Counted from the stretch's first letter, positions 14,684 to 25,087 are shown. The stretch: DNA of 64,000 nt from Enterococcus sp. MMGLQ5-1 (GCF_013155265.1 NZ_JABJXU010000005.1:62001-126000); one strand, 5' to 3'. Numbers and translations: made by a program. Notes: generated from the sequence alone by a model not told the origin.

Positions 14684-16141
14684 CTTGTTTTCTATATTGA
14701 AATGGTAAATAAAACTATCACCAGTAATATCAATTTTAGTTAGCTCTTCTTTGTTATATAGGTCATTCATTACCTTGATTAGATTTAAAGGCTCATCAGA
14801 ATTATATGTAATCCCATCATTCTCAGTAAAGTCCAGTTCTCCTAAAATCACTTTGTAGTAGTTAGGAATCCAATTTCCTCTCTGAAATACTCTGGAAGAT
14901 ATAACTTTAACAAAGCCCATTTTCTCTAGTAATCTGATGTTTTTAGCACTTCTTCCAGTATTACTATCATTGCCCATATCTGCTAAAGTTGCGTGAGTAC
15001 AATAGAATACTCCATCACTACCACTATATTTTTTAGAATGATACAGTAAACTAAAAAGAAGATATCTTAGATTTTTCCTTGGGATAGATAGAATAATATC
15101 TAACTCTTGTCTATAAAAAATAATGTCACTAGACTTCATGCTAAATGAATAGTCTACATTATAAACTGTCTCAATTACACGCTTTGTTTCATTTTTTAAC
15201 CCCTGTAAATCCCATCTTTGATTTATGAATTTTCTTGTATTAGAATTTTTAAAGGTATTTTGAATAACATTGAAGATAAGTTGATGCGTGGTCTCCAAAT
15301 CATTGCCTTGATACTTTAAGATACGAGATGCGTGAAAGGTAAAAAAATTTCTAGTACTTGATTCTGACAAGTATCCATCTTCAAGAATCTTTCTCACGTA
15401 TGCATAAATACTTTGATTATTATACTTCTTAGCAGTGATATCTTGATGATGTACTTTCTTTTTCTTGTTAGTAGTTAATTGATGTTTAGTAGTAGTTGAA
15501 CAATCTTTCAGAACATTTTCTTTGAACTCACTCAAAGATTGAGGTTCTATAGACAAAAAATAATCTATAGGCAATGGTTCTAGTGTTCGATTGTCAACAT
15601 AGTAACAAAATTCTTCTGTTTTCAAATGAATACCCAACGGTAATTTGACTCCAAGTCCAGTAGTAGGTCTTCTTTCGATGCGATGAATTGTTTCCCCCAT
15701 CCGTGAAAGGACTTCATAATAGAAGTTTTCAAATTCCCGTTCCCGAATAAACCCATCAAAATAAAGGTCAACATGATAACCCTTCATTCCTGAATACCAA
15801 ACATGTATATCTTGCATTGAAATACCATAATAGGAGTTAAGCACATCTATCAATTCTATAGTTGTCCATCTTCTATCTCCTTCATCCATAATATCGATAT
15901 CAAAACATAAAAATTTTGTCAATCCATAAGAACCTAATTTTATTCCTAATGTGTATTCTCCATTTAAATGTTTTCTAACTTTCCACTCATTTAATCGCAC
16001 TTTATCATCAGTAGTCGTTTTATATATAGCTTTTTCTTCCTTTATCTCTTGATAAAGGTATTCCTTTCTATAACTGATTAAAAGTTTGTCCATTTGTTTT
16101 ACTACATTATCCTCTATCTGCTTTGTATATTTATTTTCCAT
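14669..16141 (-). CDS. Archaeo-eukaryotic-type primase / replication protein of the element
   Basis: 490 aa. FLCFDIDIMDEGDRR gives the DxD metal pair (D81, D83). VWYSGMKGYHVDLYFD (S117, K120, H123) is the SxH-type second motif of primase-polymerases and of LigD-type polymerases. LGVKLPLGIHLKT (164-174) is the third conserved region. The last ~150 residues include a winged helix (TLADMGNDSNTGRSAKNIRL then LEKMGFVKV). Primases of this kind start DNA replication in plasmids, satellites and ICEs. The ATG has AGGAGG upstream. Lying behind the xis-like gene and facing int and the repressor, it occupies the pri/rep position of SaPI-type islands. Confidence 0.75.
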   Translation of the reverse strand: MENKYTKQIEDNVVKQMDKLLISYRKEYLYQEIKEEKAIYKTTTDDKVRLNEWKVRKHLNGEYTLGIKLGSYGLTKFLCFDIDIMDEGDRRWTTIELIDVLNSYYGISMQDIHVWYSGMKGYHVDLYFDGFIREREFENFYYEVLSRMGETIHRIERRPTTGLGVKLPLGIHLKTEEFCYYVDNRTLEPLPIDYFLSIEPQSLSEFKENVLKDCSTTTKHQLTTNKKKKVHHQDITAKKYNNQSIYAYVRKILEDGYLSESSTRNFFTFHASRILKYQGNDLETTHQLIFNVIQNTFKNSNTRKFINQRWDLQGLKNETKRVIETVYNVDYSFSMKSSDIIFYRQELDIILSIPRKNLRYLLFSLLYHSKKYSGSDGVFYCTHATLADMGNDSNTGRSAKNIRLLEKMGFVKVISSRVFQRGNWIPNYYKVILGELDFTENDGITYNSDEPLNLIKVMNDLYNKEELTKIDITGDSFIYHFNIENKKHLS

Positions 16142-16220
16142 ACATATCCTCCTATAATTTTTAATAGTTTTCTTTTAACTTCTCTTACTAGTAATAAATA
16201 AAGATACTTGTAAGACATAA

Positions 16221-16511
16221 TCAACACTGCCTACTAAGCATAAATTCATCTAAATCTGATTTTTTTATACGCTTAGTACCTTCTATTATTGTTATAGGTA
16301 AATCATACTCGTTGATGTATTTAGCTAGAGTATTTCTGGATATTGACAAATAATCACAAGCATCTTTCATAGTTAAAAAACCTGAAAAATGATTGGTAGG
16401 ATTAGATAAAGTAGTTAACAGACTTTTCAGTTCTAAGAGCTCTTTATTTAAAACTTCTTGGATTGTTCTCTCAAGCAGACTATCCAGAGTAATTTCTTCT
16501 ATTCTATTCAT
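16221..16511 (-). CDS. Excisionase-like HTH protein
   Basis: 96 aa. Residues 45-92 form a MerR/excisionase-type helix-turn-helix (FLTMKDACDYLSISRNTLAK then YINEYDLPI and IKKSDLDEFML). This is the HTH_17 pattern used by Xis and by element-encoded DNA-binding proteins. The N-terminal 40 residues are helical. AGGGAGG precedes the ATG. It is divergent from the repressor, a common place for Xis, and would direct integrase toward excision. Confidence 0.7.
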   Translation of the reverse strand: MNRIEEITLDSLLERTIQEVLNKELLELKSLLTTLSNPTNHFSGFLTMKDACDYLSISRNTLAKYINEYDLPITIIEGTKRIKKSDLDEFMLSRQC

Positions 16512-16525
16512 GGAATGTCCTCCCT

Positions 16526-16540
16526 TCTATTTTTTAATCA
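16526..16540 (-). other. Four-codon leader minicistron before the excisionase-like gene
   Basis: On the minus strand a near-perfect Shine-Dalgarno (GAGGAGGTG) is followed six bases later by ATG-ATT-AAA-AAA-TAG (peptide MIKK). It lies in the leader of the xis-like gene and ends about 14 bases before its own start codon. It could couple or tune translation of xis. Confidence 0.4.
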
Positions 16541-16573
16541 TAATAAACACCTCCTCTTTCAATTAATATATAA

Positions 16574-16614
16574 ATTATAACATATTTTCGTAAATAAATC
16601 AACACCTATTAGTG
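16574..16614 (-). promoter_or_regulatory. Promoter and operator for the xis-primase direction
   Basis: On the minus strand TTGATT (16597-16602), 17 bp and TATAAT (16574-16579). The operator-like CACCTATTAGTG (16603-16614) abuts the -35 box. The same 12-mer, with one change, lies in the opposite promoter, so one repressor probably controls both. Confidence 0.75.
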
Positions 16615-16653
16615 ATATTTTTTTGGTATTAGTAATTTTTTAAAAACTTTTAG

Positions 16654-16682
16654 TTGATTTATTCACTTATTAGTGATATTAT
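16654..16682 (+). promoter_or_regulatory. Promoter and operator of the CI-like repressor
   Basis: TTGATT (16654-16659), 17 bp and TATTAT (16677-16682). The spacer holds CACTTATTAGTG (16664-16675), a partly palindromic 12-mer also found at 16603-16614; a weaker TATTAGTAAT sits at 16628-16637. Binding here would give autoregulation. Confidence 0.75.
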
Positions 16683-16704
16683 AGATATTGAAAGGAATGA
16701 AGCT

Positions 16705-17307
16705 ATGGAAAAAAATAGTAACTTAAAGGTTGGATTTGCACTTAAACGCATTAGACAGATGAAATCTATTGAAGGAAAAAAATATACACAAGCGATGATG
16801 GCTAAAGATTTAGGAGTCGGACAGTCATATATTGGAGGTCTTGAAAACAACACACGAATCCCATCATTCAAAACTTTGACAAAAATTTCAGATGCTTTAG
16901 GTATCAGTCTCCGCAACTTAATTGATTTATGCGAATACCAGCGTCTTACAGAACTATATTGCCATCCAAGTAAAGATGAAAGGCACGACCTATTATCTTC
17001 AGAGGAGTTATATAAAATAGGCACACCTGAAGCTTTTGCTTTTAGGGATGTTAGTAAATCTTTCGATTTCGAAAATCTTAATTTTAAATTAGGAGAATTT
17101 TTAGATAATATTGATGTAAAAAAGAAGATATATGAGGGAGAAAATTTTCCTTATATAGACTCAACTAATTTATCAGATGTTATATCTAAGGGAATTGATA
17201 AACAAAAAAACATTTTCTTTAATAACCAAAAATTGACCGATGGACAGATATTAGGTCTTAATCACTATTTAGAAGCAATTACAAATCAGAAAAATGGAGG
17301 TGTTTAA
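16705..17307 (+). CDS. CI/Stl-like XRE-family master repressor
   Basis: 200 aa from the ATG at 16705, which has AAGGA eight bases upstream; an earlier in-frame ATG at 16654 would overlap the promoter. The HTH lies at about residues 10-70 (YTQAMMAKDLGVGQSYIGGL then ENNTRIPSF). The C-terminal ~120 residues are not a LexA-type peptidase domain: no Ser-Lys signature is seen. Control by a bound protein, as for SaPI Stl, is therefore more likely than self-cleavage. It precedes int on the same strand and faces xis and the primase. Confidence 0.85.
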   Translation: MEKNSNLKVGFALKRIRQMKSIEGKKYTQAMMAKDLGVGQSYIGGLENNTRIPSFKTLTKISDALGISLRNLIDLCEYQRLTELYCHPSKDERHDLLSSEELYKIGTPEAFAFRDVSKSFDFENLNFKLGEFLDNIDVKKKIYEGENFPYIDSTNLSDVISKGIDKQKNIFFNNQKLTDGQILGLNHYLEAITNQKNGGV

Positions 17308-17425
17308 GATGGAGCGATATTAAGCCGTAACATCTTGGACTAAACAGAAACTAAAAACTAGATTTACTCCTACTATTGCTCCCAATAGACTATATCTATT
17401 GACCAATATTTAGGAGGAAAAAGAA

Positions 17426-18568
17426 TTGGCAAAAGTAACAAAATATAAAAAAAATAATGGTCAAGTAGCATGGATGTTCAAAGGACATGTAGCCACTGAT
17501 CCGCGAACTGGAGAAAAAGTAAATACCACACGTAGAGGCTTTAAAACTAGGCAAGATGCAAAAAAATCACTTGATGAACTAGCATACGAGATAAAGTACG
17601 GGGTCAAGAAGAAAGCTTCTGATATGACTTTCGAGGACTTGTATGAAGAATGGATAACCCATCAACGATCAAGTGTTAAACCTTCGACAGTAGCTATATC
17701 TGTTAGGTTTGCTAAAAATCAAATACTACCTGAGTTTGGTAAGTTGAAGTTAACGGATATTTCTGTCCCATACTGTCAGAAAGTCTTAAGCAAATGGCAT
17801 GCAAAATATAAGATGTGGGATTCTATTCGAAAACAGACTGGACAAATTTTATCCTATGGCGTTTCTATGGAATATATTGATAGTAACCCTATGAGAAAAA
17901 CAATGCGTCCTAAACATAAAGAGTATGAGGAAAAACGAAAGTTCTATACTAAGGATGAATTGAATACCTTGCTAAATGCATTCAAGGACTTTGGAAACAC
18001 TAAGCAATATGCTTTCTTCAGATTACTAGCATATACTGGGATGAGAAAAAGCGAAGTTCTTGCATTACAGTGGAAAGATATTGATATGTTTAATAAGGAA
18101 CTGCATGTTAACAAAACAGTTGCGATTGATGAACATAAGAATATCATAATTCAAACGCCTAAAACCAAAGCCTCAAGAAGAACGATTTCTCTTGATAAAG
18201 GGACTCTAGCAATCTTAAATGACTGGAAGTTGCAACAAAGAACTGAATATCTTAAACTAGGCTATAATACGAGCTCAGAAGAGCAATATGTTTTTACAAC
18301 ACTTAAAAACACGCTATACATTCCAAACACTGTGAATGATTGGTTAAGATATATTTTGAAAAAGTATAACTTACCTCGTATTACGCCTCATGGGTTCAGA
18401 CATACCCATGCTAGTTTGCTATTAGAAGCTGGAGAATCTGTTAAGGTAGTTCAACAACGATTAGGGCATGAAAATAGTAAAGTGACGTTAGACATCTACG
18501 CACATATTACTAACAACGCACCTAAAAAAACGGGTCAAGAGTTTGCTGATATGATGGCTAATCAATAA
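17426..18568 (+). CDS. int: Tyrosine recombinase (integrase) of the element
   Basis: 380 aa with a TTG start; AGGAGG lies eight bases upstream and no better start exists. The N-terminal Arm-binding domain (residues 1-60) is followed by a SAM-like core-binding domain (65-160). The catalytic domain has R207 (TGMRKSE), K near 246-248, H322-x2-R325 (HGFRHTHAS), H348 (RLGHEN) and Y358 (DIYAH), so all active residues are intact. It catalyses integration and excision. The gene ends 42 bp from attR, as is usual for phage and island integrases, and the target is the 3' end of sufB. Confidence 0.96.
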   Translation: MAKVTKYKKNNGQVAWMFKGHVATDPRTGEKVNTTRRGFKTRQDAKKSLDELAYEIKYGVKKKASDMTFEDLYEEWITHQRSSVKPSTVAISVRFAKNQILPEFGKLKLTDISVPYCQKVLSKWHAKYKMWDSIRKQTGQILSYGVSMEYIDSNPMRKTMRPKHKEYEEKRKFYTKDELNTLLNAFKDFGNTKQYAFFRLLAYTGMRKSEVLALQWKDIDMFNKELHVNKTVAIDEHKNIIIQTPKTKASRRTISLDKGTLAILNDWKLQQRTEYLKLGYNTSSEEQYVFTTLKNTLYIPNTVNDWLRYILKKYNLPRITPHGFRHTHASLLLEAGESVKVVQQRLGHENSKVTLDIYAHITNNAPKKTGQEFADMMANQ

Positions 18569-18572
18569 AAAG

Positions 18573-18590
18573 CTGGTCAAAAGCTGGTCA
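18573..18590. repeat. Candidate integrase arm-binding site, right end
   Basis: CTGGTCAAAAGCTGGTCA is a tandem pair of CTGGTCA units just after the int stop and inside attR. It matches the paired GGTCA units at 5499-5518. Confidence 0.5.
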
Positions 18591-18610
18591 TTTCTAATAT
18601 CCAGTAAAAC

Positions 18611-18651
18611 AAAAAAACCAAGAACATTGATTTAACAACGCTCTTGGCTTA
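18611..18651 (-). terminator. Intrinsic terminator of the suf operon
   Basis: On the minus strand CCAAGAGC and GTTCTTGG form an eight-pair stem with one wobble, followed by seven Ts, ten bases after the sufB stop. The stem is weaker than the attL copy because of sequence differences brought in by the element. Confidence 0.8.
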
Positions 18652-18682
18652 TAAGGAAGGTTTAACCTACACTGCCTTCCAT
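18611..18682. repeat. attR: right direct repeat of the integrated element
   Basis: 72 bp matching 5319-5390 with four mismatches. It spans the final sufB codons with the stop and the downstream terminator. Integration therefore leaves sufB intact: the element supplies the same codons and its own version of the terminator. Confidence 0.9.
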
Positions 18683-20053
18683 CTCATACGAAATCAATCG
18701 ATTCAATTCAACAGCATATTCCATCGGTAATTCTTTAGTAAATGGTTCGACAAAGCCCATAACAATCATTTCAGTGGCTTCACTTTCTGATAAACCACGA
18801 CTCATCAGATAATAAAGCTGCTCTTCTGAAATTTTTGAAACCTTCGCCTCATGCTCTAAAGCAACCTGTGAATTATGAATTTCATTAAAAGGAATTGTAT
18901 CTGACTTAGAAATATCATCCATAATAATCGTATCACACTCAATATGTGAAGCTGATTTGATACTTGGTTTATTAAATGTTACCTGTCCACGGTAGTTTAC
19001 CGCGCCACCATCTTTGGAGATTGACTTAGAAACGATTGAGCTTGAGGTGTGAGGGGCATTATGAATCATTTTAGCACCCGTGTCCTGCTCTTGACCTTTA
19101 CCAGCAAAAGCGATTGATAGCATCGTACCACGTGCACCTGCACCATCTAAGTAAACTGCTGGATACTTCATTGTGGCTTTCGCCCCTAAATTCCCGTCAA
19201 TCCATTCGACTGTTGCATCTTCTAATGCCTGAGCTCTTTTAGTCACTAAGTTATAAACATTATCTGACCAGTTTTGAATGGTTGTATAACGTGTATAGCC
19301 ACCCTTTAAGGTGAAAATTTCAACAATTGCCGCATGCAAGCTATTAGATGAATAGGTCGGTGCTGTACAGCCTTCAACATAATGGACACTTGCACCTTCA
19401 TCAACAATGATTAAGGTACGTTCAAACTGCCCAGTATTTTCAGCATTGATACGGAAATAGGTCTGCAACGGTGTATCAACCTTCACACCCTTTGGTACAT
19501 AAATAAATGTGCCACCAGACCAAACAGCTGAATTTAATGCTGCCAGCTTATTGTCAGTTGGCGGTACTAATTTCGCAAAATATTGTTTAAATAAATCAGG
19601 ATATTCCTTTAAAGCAGAGTCAGTATCCGTAAAGATAATACCTAGCTTTTCAAATTCGTCCTTCATATTGTGATAAACAACTTCTGATTCATATTGCGCT
19701 GAAGCGCCCGCTAGATACGCACGTTCTGCTTCTGGAATCCCGATTTTTTCAAAGGTATCTTTGATTTTATCTGGTACATCATCCCAGTCGCGTGCCGCCT
19801 TATCACTGGCTCTTTGGAAATATTTAATTTTATCAAAATCAATCTCAGATAAATCTGCCCCCCATGATGGCATTGGCATTTTATGAAACGCTTCTAACGA
19901 TTTTAAACGAAACTCCAACATCCATTCTGGTTCTTCTTTTGCTTTAGAAATTTCACGGACGACTTCTTCAGTTAAACCTGTACCTGTACTATAAATCGGT
20001 TCAACATCATCGTGAAATCCAAATTGATATTCTTCTAATTCTGGTACACCCAT
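18662..20053 (-). CDS. sufB: Fe-S cluster assembly scaffold protein SufB
   Basis: 463 aa, full length. It builds Fe-S clusters in the cytosol as part of the SufBCD complex. The C-terminal beta-helix core is recognisable ([30 protein letters not shown], then [20 protein letters not shown]), ending with [13 protein letters not shown] and the MEGSVG tail. The ATG has AAGGAGG upstream. It is the last gene of sufCDSUB, separated from sufU by an unusual 407-bp spacer. Its last codons form the attachment site of the integrated element. Confidence 0.97.
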   Translation of the reverse strand: MGVPELEEYQFGFHDDVEPIYSTGTGLTEEVVREISKAKEEPEWMLEFRLKSLEAFHKMPMPSWGADLSEIDFDKIKYFQRASDKAARDWDDVPDKIKDTFEKIGIPEAERAYLAGASAQYESEVVYHNMKDEFEKLGIIFTDTDSALKEYPDLFKQYFAKLVPPTDNKLAALNSAVWSGGTFIYVPKGVKVDTPLQTYFRINAENTGQFERTLIIVDEGASVHYVEGCTAPTYSSNSLHAAIVEIFTLKGGYTRYTTIQNWSDNVYNLVTKRAQALEDATVEWIDGNLGAKATMKYPAVYLDGAGARGTMLSIAFAGKGQEQDTGAKMIHNAPHTSSSIVSKSISKDGGAVNYRGQVTFNKPSIKSASHIECDTIIMDDISKSDTIPFNEIHNSQVALEHEAKVSKISEEQLYYLMSRGLSESEATEMIVMGFVEPFTKELPMEYAVELNRLISYEMEGSVG

Positions 20054-20140
20054 CTGGAGCCTCCTTTTGTTATTTAATTTATTCTATCGATACTTACTCA
20101 CTATCATACTACGATAAACCTATTTTAGAAACCGAAGTGC

Positions 20141-20211
20141 TTAATCATGATAGGCCAAACCGGATGCGCCGGTATTGTATTTACTCTCTAGTGCCTTCTT
20201 TAAGGCGTTCC
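20141..20211 (-). pseudogene. Duplicated fragment of the sufU 3' end
   Basis: The bases matching 20461-20528 (317 bp offset) include a 29-bp identical block ending in AAGGCGTTCC. The frame still reads NALKKALESKYNTGASGLA and a stop, parallel to the sufU tail NALKKALESEDNTGTSGL. There is no start, so this is a scar of a partial tandem duplication. Confidence 0.75.
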
Positions 20212-20228
20212 GCGTCAGAAGAAACACC

Positions 20229-20393
20229 GGGATTGTGACAAAAGTCCTAACCCCTTTTTGAATTGTTCGTAATTTACGGGAGACAATACGACAACGACTA
20301 GGAAAATAGACAAATTTCCGAATATTTGCAAGCAAATGCCATCAATTTCCTAATTTTCTACATCGTTAAACGTCTTTTGTCCCACCTCCTTTG
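20229..20393. repeat. Dispersed intergenic repeat R1, copy 1
   Basis: It begins GGGATTGTGACAAAAGTCC and ends CGTCTTTTGTCCCACCTCC; the two ends are inverted relative to each other (GGGACAAAAG). Related units occur at 50541-51096 and 63085-63290, sharing the head (ACAAAAGTCC, TTCGTAATTT) and the tail. It looks like a small non-coding mobile or REP-like element. Confidence 0.6.
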
Positions 20394-20460
20394 TTCCTCT
20401 TCCTTTTCCCATAAAAATTTACATTCCTATGGGGCCCAGTTGGAACGCAAGCTCTAATAA

Positions 20461-22141
<1,681 letters not shown>

Positions 22142-22184
22142 CTACACCCTTTCATTTCATACTTTCAACCATAAGCTAAGCTCG

Positions 22185-23456
22185 TTATCTTTTACGTAGC
22201 TTACCTTCAATCACTTCAATGAATTCTTCTTGAACATCGCGTAATGGAATTGCCGTAATCACTGCACCTAAGAAACCACGAATTACAAGACGCTCAGCTT
22301 CCTGTTTGGCAATCCCACGACTCATTAGGTAGTATAAATCTTCTGGATCAACCTGACCAATAGAAGCTGCGTGACCAGCAGTGACTTCATTTTCATCGAT
22401 TAATAAAATTGGATTTGCATCGCTTCTGGCCTTATCTGAAAGCATTAAAACTCGGCTTTCCTGTTGTGCATCAGCACCCTTAGCGCCACGAATAATATGA
22501 CCGATTCCGTTAAATGTTAAGGTTCCCGCTTCTAAAATAACACCGTGCTGCAAAATATGTCCAACCGAATGTTGACCAAAATTCGTAACACGTGTGTCTA
22601 CACCTTGCACTTGTTTGCCAGCAGAGATACCAACTGCCTTTAATTCAGCATGTGAGCCATCACCAACTAAATCCGAATCAAAGTCGGCAATCACATTGCC
22701 ATCATTCATCACACCAATTGCCCAATCAATTGAGGCATCATTTAAGAGATGACCACGACGTGAGATAAAGGTTGTCAAGTTTTCACCGAGGCGATCAATT
22801 GCTGAAAACTTAACCTGTGCGCCACGTTTGGCAATTACTTCTACTACAATATTAGCAGAGGTTTGAGCAGTGCTTTCACCCACAGTTTGAAATCTTTCCA
22901 AATACCTAATTGATGCATTTTCATCAGCAACAATTAAAACATGTTTATTAAACGGTACTTTAGAATCACCATTTTGATAAAAAATTGCTTCAATCGGCTG
23001 TTTAATTTCAACATTTTTGGGGATATAAAGAAAAGTGCCGCTATTAAAGTAAGCTTGATGCCAAGCCGCCATCTTATCTTCACCCGCTTTTAATGCAGTC
23101 GTCATAAAGTACTCTTTGACCAAGGCTTCGTGCTCTATCATCGCTGTATGAATGTCAGTATAAATAACACCCTGATCAATCAAAGCCTGTGGTAGCTGCT
23201 CTAAGACTGTCTGTGTGCCCTCTTGAACAATTAAGGGATTATTGGATAATTGGTTAAAATCCGCAACATTACCTGTTGCTGCCTCTTCTTCATCAAAGTT
23301 AGTTTCAAATAGATGCCAACGATGGTAGCGTACACGCTCAATAACCGGCAAATCTAGTGAATCAATTGCTTCAAAGGCTTTTTGGCGCTTTTCTTGCATC
23401 CACGCCGGTTCACCCTTAATCGCAGAAAAGGCTTGAATATTTGTTAAGTTTGACAT
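22185..23456 (-). CDS. sufD: Fe-S cluster assembly protein SufD
   Basis: 423 aa. SufB paralogue completing the SufBC2D scaffold complex. Recognisable features are GTFLYIPKNVEIKQPIEAIF, the beta-helix region and the C-terminal ENEVTAGHAASIGQVDPEDL then YYLMSRGIAKQEAERL. It starts 8 bp after sufC with a modest binding site (GTAGGCG). Co-transcribed with the other suf genes. Confidence 0.97.
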   Translation of the reverse strand: MSNLTNIQAFSAIKGEPAWMQEKRQKAFEAIDSLDLPVIERVRYHRWHLFETNFDEEEAATGNVADFNQLSNNPLIVQEGTQTVLEQLPQALIDQGVIYTDIHTAMIEHEALVKEYFMTTALKAGEDKMAAWHQAYFNSGTFLYIPKNVEIKQPIEAIFYQNGDSKVPFNKHVLIVADENASIRYLERFQTVGESTAQTSANIVVEVIAKRGAQVKFSAIDRLGENLTTFISRRGHLLNDASIDWAIGVMNDGNVIADFDSDLVGDGSHAELKAVGISAGKQVQGVDTRVTNFGQHSVGHILQHGVILEAGTLTFNGIGHIIRGAKGADAQQESRVLMLSDKARSDANPILLIDENEVTAGHAASIGQVDPEDLYYLMSRGIAKQEAERLVIRGFLGAVITAIPLRDVQEEFIEVIEGKLRKR

Positions 23457-23464
23457 ATTTTCGC

Positions 23465-24235
23465 CTACCCTTCTTCTACGTATTCAATTCCTAATTCTTT
23501 ACTAATTTCAACATAGCCTTCAGCCTCTAAGCGCTTGGCAAGATCAGCACCACCTGTTTTAACAACCTTACCTTCCATCATAATATGCACCACATCAGGC
23601 GTAATATAGTTTAGTAATCTTTGGTAATGGGTAATAATTAATGCGCCAAAATTTTCACCACGCATCGCATTTACACCCTTAGAAACCACCTTCAAAGCAT
23701 CAATATCCAATCCTGAGTCAATTTCATCTAAAATTGCAAATGATGGCTCAAGCATCAACAGCTGAAGAATTTCATTACGCTTCTTCTCACCGCCAGAAAA
23801 GCCTTCATTGAGATAGCGCTCAGCCATTTCCTCAGGCATATTTAAAATATCCATTTTTTCATCTAATTTTTTGATAAAATCTAATACAGAGATTTTGTCA
23901 TCTTCGTCACGCTTGGCATTAATTGCAGCTCGAATAAAATCAGCATTAGTAATACCTGGAATTTCAGAAGGATATTGCATTGCTAAAAAGAGACCTGCAC
24001 GTGCACGTTCATCAACTTCCCATTCCAAAATATTTTCACCATCAAGCAAAATTTCACCTTGAGTAACTTCATAATTAGGATTGCCCATAATCGCAGCCGA
24101 TAAAGTTGATTTACCAGTTCCATTAGGTCCCATAATCGCATGAATCTCACCTGTCTTCATGGTAAGATTAACACCCTTCAAAATTTCTTTTTCTTCGATT
24201 CTTACATGTAAATCTTTAATTTCTAATACAGACAT
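23465..24235 (-). CDS. sufC: Fe-S cluster assembly ATPase SufC
   Basis: 256 aa, soluble ABC-type ATPase that powers SufBCD. Walker A is GPNGTGKST, the signature is FSGGEKKR, Walker B ends in AILDEIDSGLD, and the switch histidine is in IITHYQR. It is the first gene of the suf operon, with AGGAGG before its ATG. The promoter region upstream carries a Fur-like box. Confidence 0.98.
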   Translation of the reverse strand: MSVLEIKDLHVRIEEKEILKGVNLTMKTGEIHAIMGPNGTGKSTLSAAIMGNPNYEVTQGEILLDGENILEWEVDERARAGLFLAMQYPSEIPGITNADFIRAAINAKRDEDDKISVLDFIKKLDEKMDILNMPEEMAERYLNEGFSGGEKKRNEILQLLMLEPSFAILDEIDSGLDIDALKVVSKGVNAMRGENFGALIITHYQRLLNYITPDVVHIMMEGKVVKTGGADLAKRLEAEGYVEISKELGIEYVEEG

Positions 24236-24268
24236 AGCTTCCTCCTACTTATTATCATGACTAATTCT

Positions 24269-24298
24269 ATCATATCACTTAATGAAAACCATTATCAA
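24269..24298 (-). promoter_or_regulatory. suf operon promoter with Fur-family operator candidate
   Basis: On the minus strand TTGATA (24293-24298), 18 bp and TATGAT (24269-24274). TAATG-GTTTT-CATTA (24280-24294), within GATAATGGTTTTCATTA, overlaps the -35 region and resembles a Fur/PerR-type box. Iron or oxidative-stress control of suf would fit; the assignment rests on the motif only. Confidence 0.5.
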
Positions 24299-24394
24299 TC
24301 AAAGCGCCTTATTATAACAAAAATCTCGTTACTTTTTTTTGATAAATAATTTTTGATTACTGAACAAATTATTGGTAAATCTCATAGGCAAATA

Positions 24395-25085
24395 AAACTG
24401 CAAAAATGTTTAATTTTTTGAACTACGTTTTTAAAGCGCCCCTTGGTTGCTTGTAATGAATTGCCTCACAAAAATGAAAGATTTTGCGGTTTTGGCAAAG
24501 ACACTAAGCAAAGTCGAAAGGGTTGCCTTTCAGCGTAGCGTGTGTTTTTGTCTCATCGTTTGATACATACATAGTATATGAATACGCAGTATTCTTCCGA
24601 CGCAGTCGGAAATAAAACATGATACAAATTTTGTGAGATGAGGCGGAAGAACGCAGTGAACAAAGAATTAGAAGCCTTTTTAGCTAATCAAACATCACAA
24701 CTCTAACAACTTTAATTCAAGCTATACCGATAAATAGATTATATATCTAACGTCTAATTCTATTGAACGAAGTTGCTTCCGACGATGCCGACTAATCTAG
24801 CTTCAACGGCTTGACAACATGCTCCCGAGTCAAAATTTGACGTGTCAAAGAATGACACTTTCAAATTTCGCCTACCGTTCGCAGTTGCCAGACCAAGCCG
24901 TTTCAGCTTTTTAAATAACCGCCTCAATTTGCAAGCAATTTTCGGGAGGTAAGTGTATGTTTGAGCCTTTGAACTACGTTTTTAAAGCGCCCCTTGGTTG
25001 CTTGTAAAAACAAGTTCAAATGCATACCTTTGCCACTAACCGCCTCAAATTGCAAGCAATTTTCGGGAGGTAAGTGGCAATGGCA
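24395..25085. repeat. Repeat-rich intergenic region upstream of suf
   Basis: The spacer 24236-25148 has no convincing gene. It holds two copies of a unit starting GAACTACGTTTTTAAAGCGC (about 24420-24455 and 24966-25004). Two copies of CCGCCTCAATTTGCAAGCAA-type sequence followed by TTTTCGGGAGGTAAGTG lie at about 24917-24956 and 25037-25077. One copy of repeat R2 (24805-24902) lies between them. Several short hairpins are also present (for example CGAAAGG / CCTTTC near 24510). Confidence 0.65.
24805..24902. repeat. Dispersed intergenic repeat R2, copy 1
   Basis: It starts AACGGCTTGACAACATGCT and ends GTTGCCAGACCAAGCCGTT; the ends are inverted copies (AACGGCTTG / CAAGCCGTT). Another copy lies inside the S10 operon at 46656-46783, where the middle differs but both ends are kept. 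Confidence 0.65.
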
Positions 25086-25087
25086 AA

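Larger units (their letters stand above)
20054..20460. other. Unusual spacer between sufU and sufB
   Basis: 407 bp inside an otherwise tight operon. It holds a broken second copy of the sufU 3' end (20141-20211) and a copy of a dispersed intergenic repeat (20229-20393). No extra promoter with good boxes was recognised, so sufB is presumably read through from the upstream genes. Confidence 0.7.

Noticed and set aside
20141-20335. 64-aa frame between sufU and sufB as a real gene
   Set aside because: It joins a duplicated sufU tail to part of the R1 repeat, with no plausible start. It is treated as a scar.
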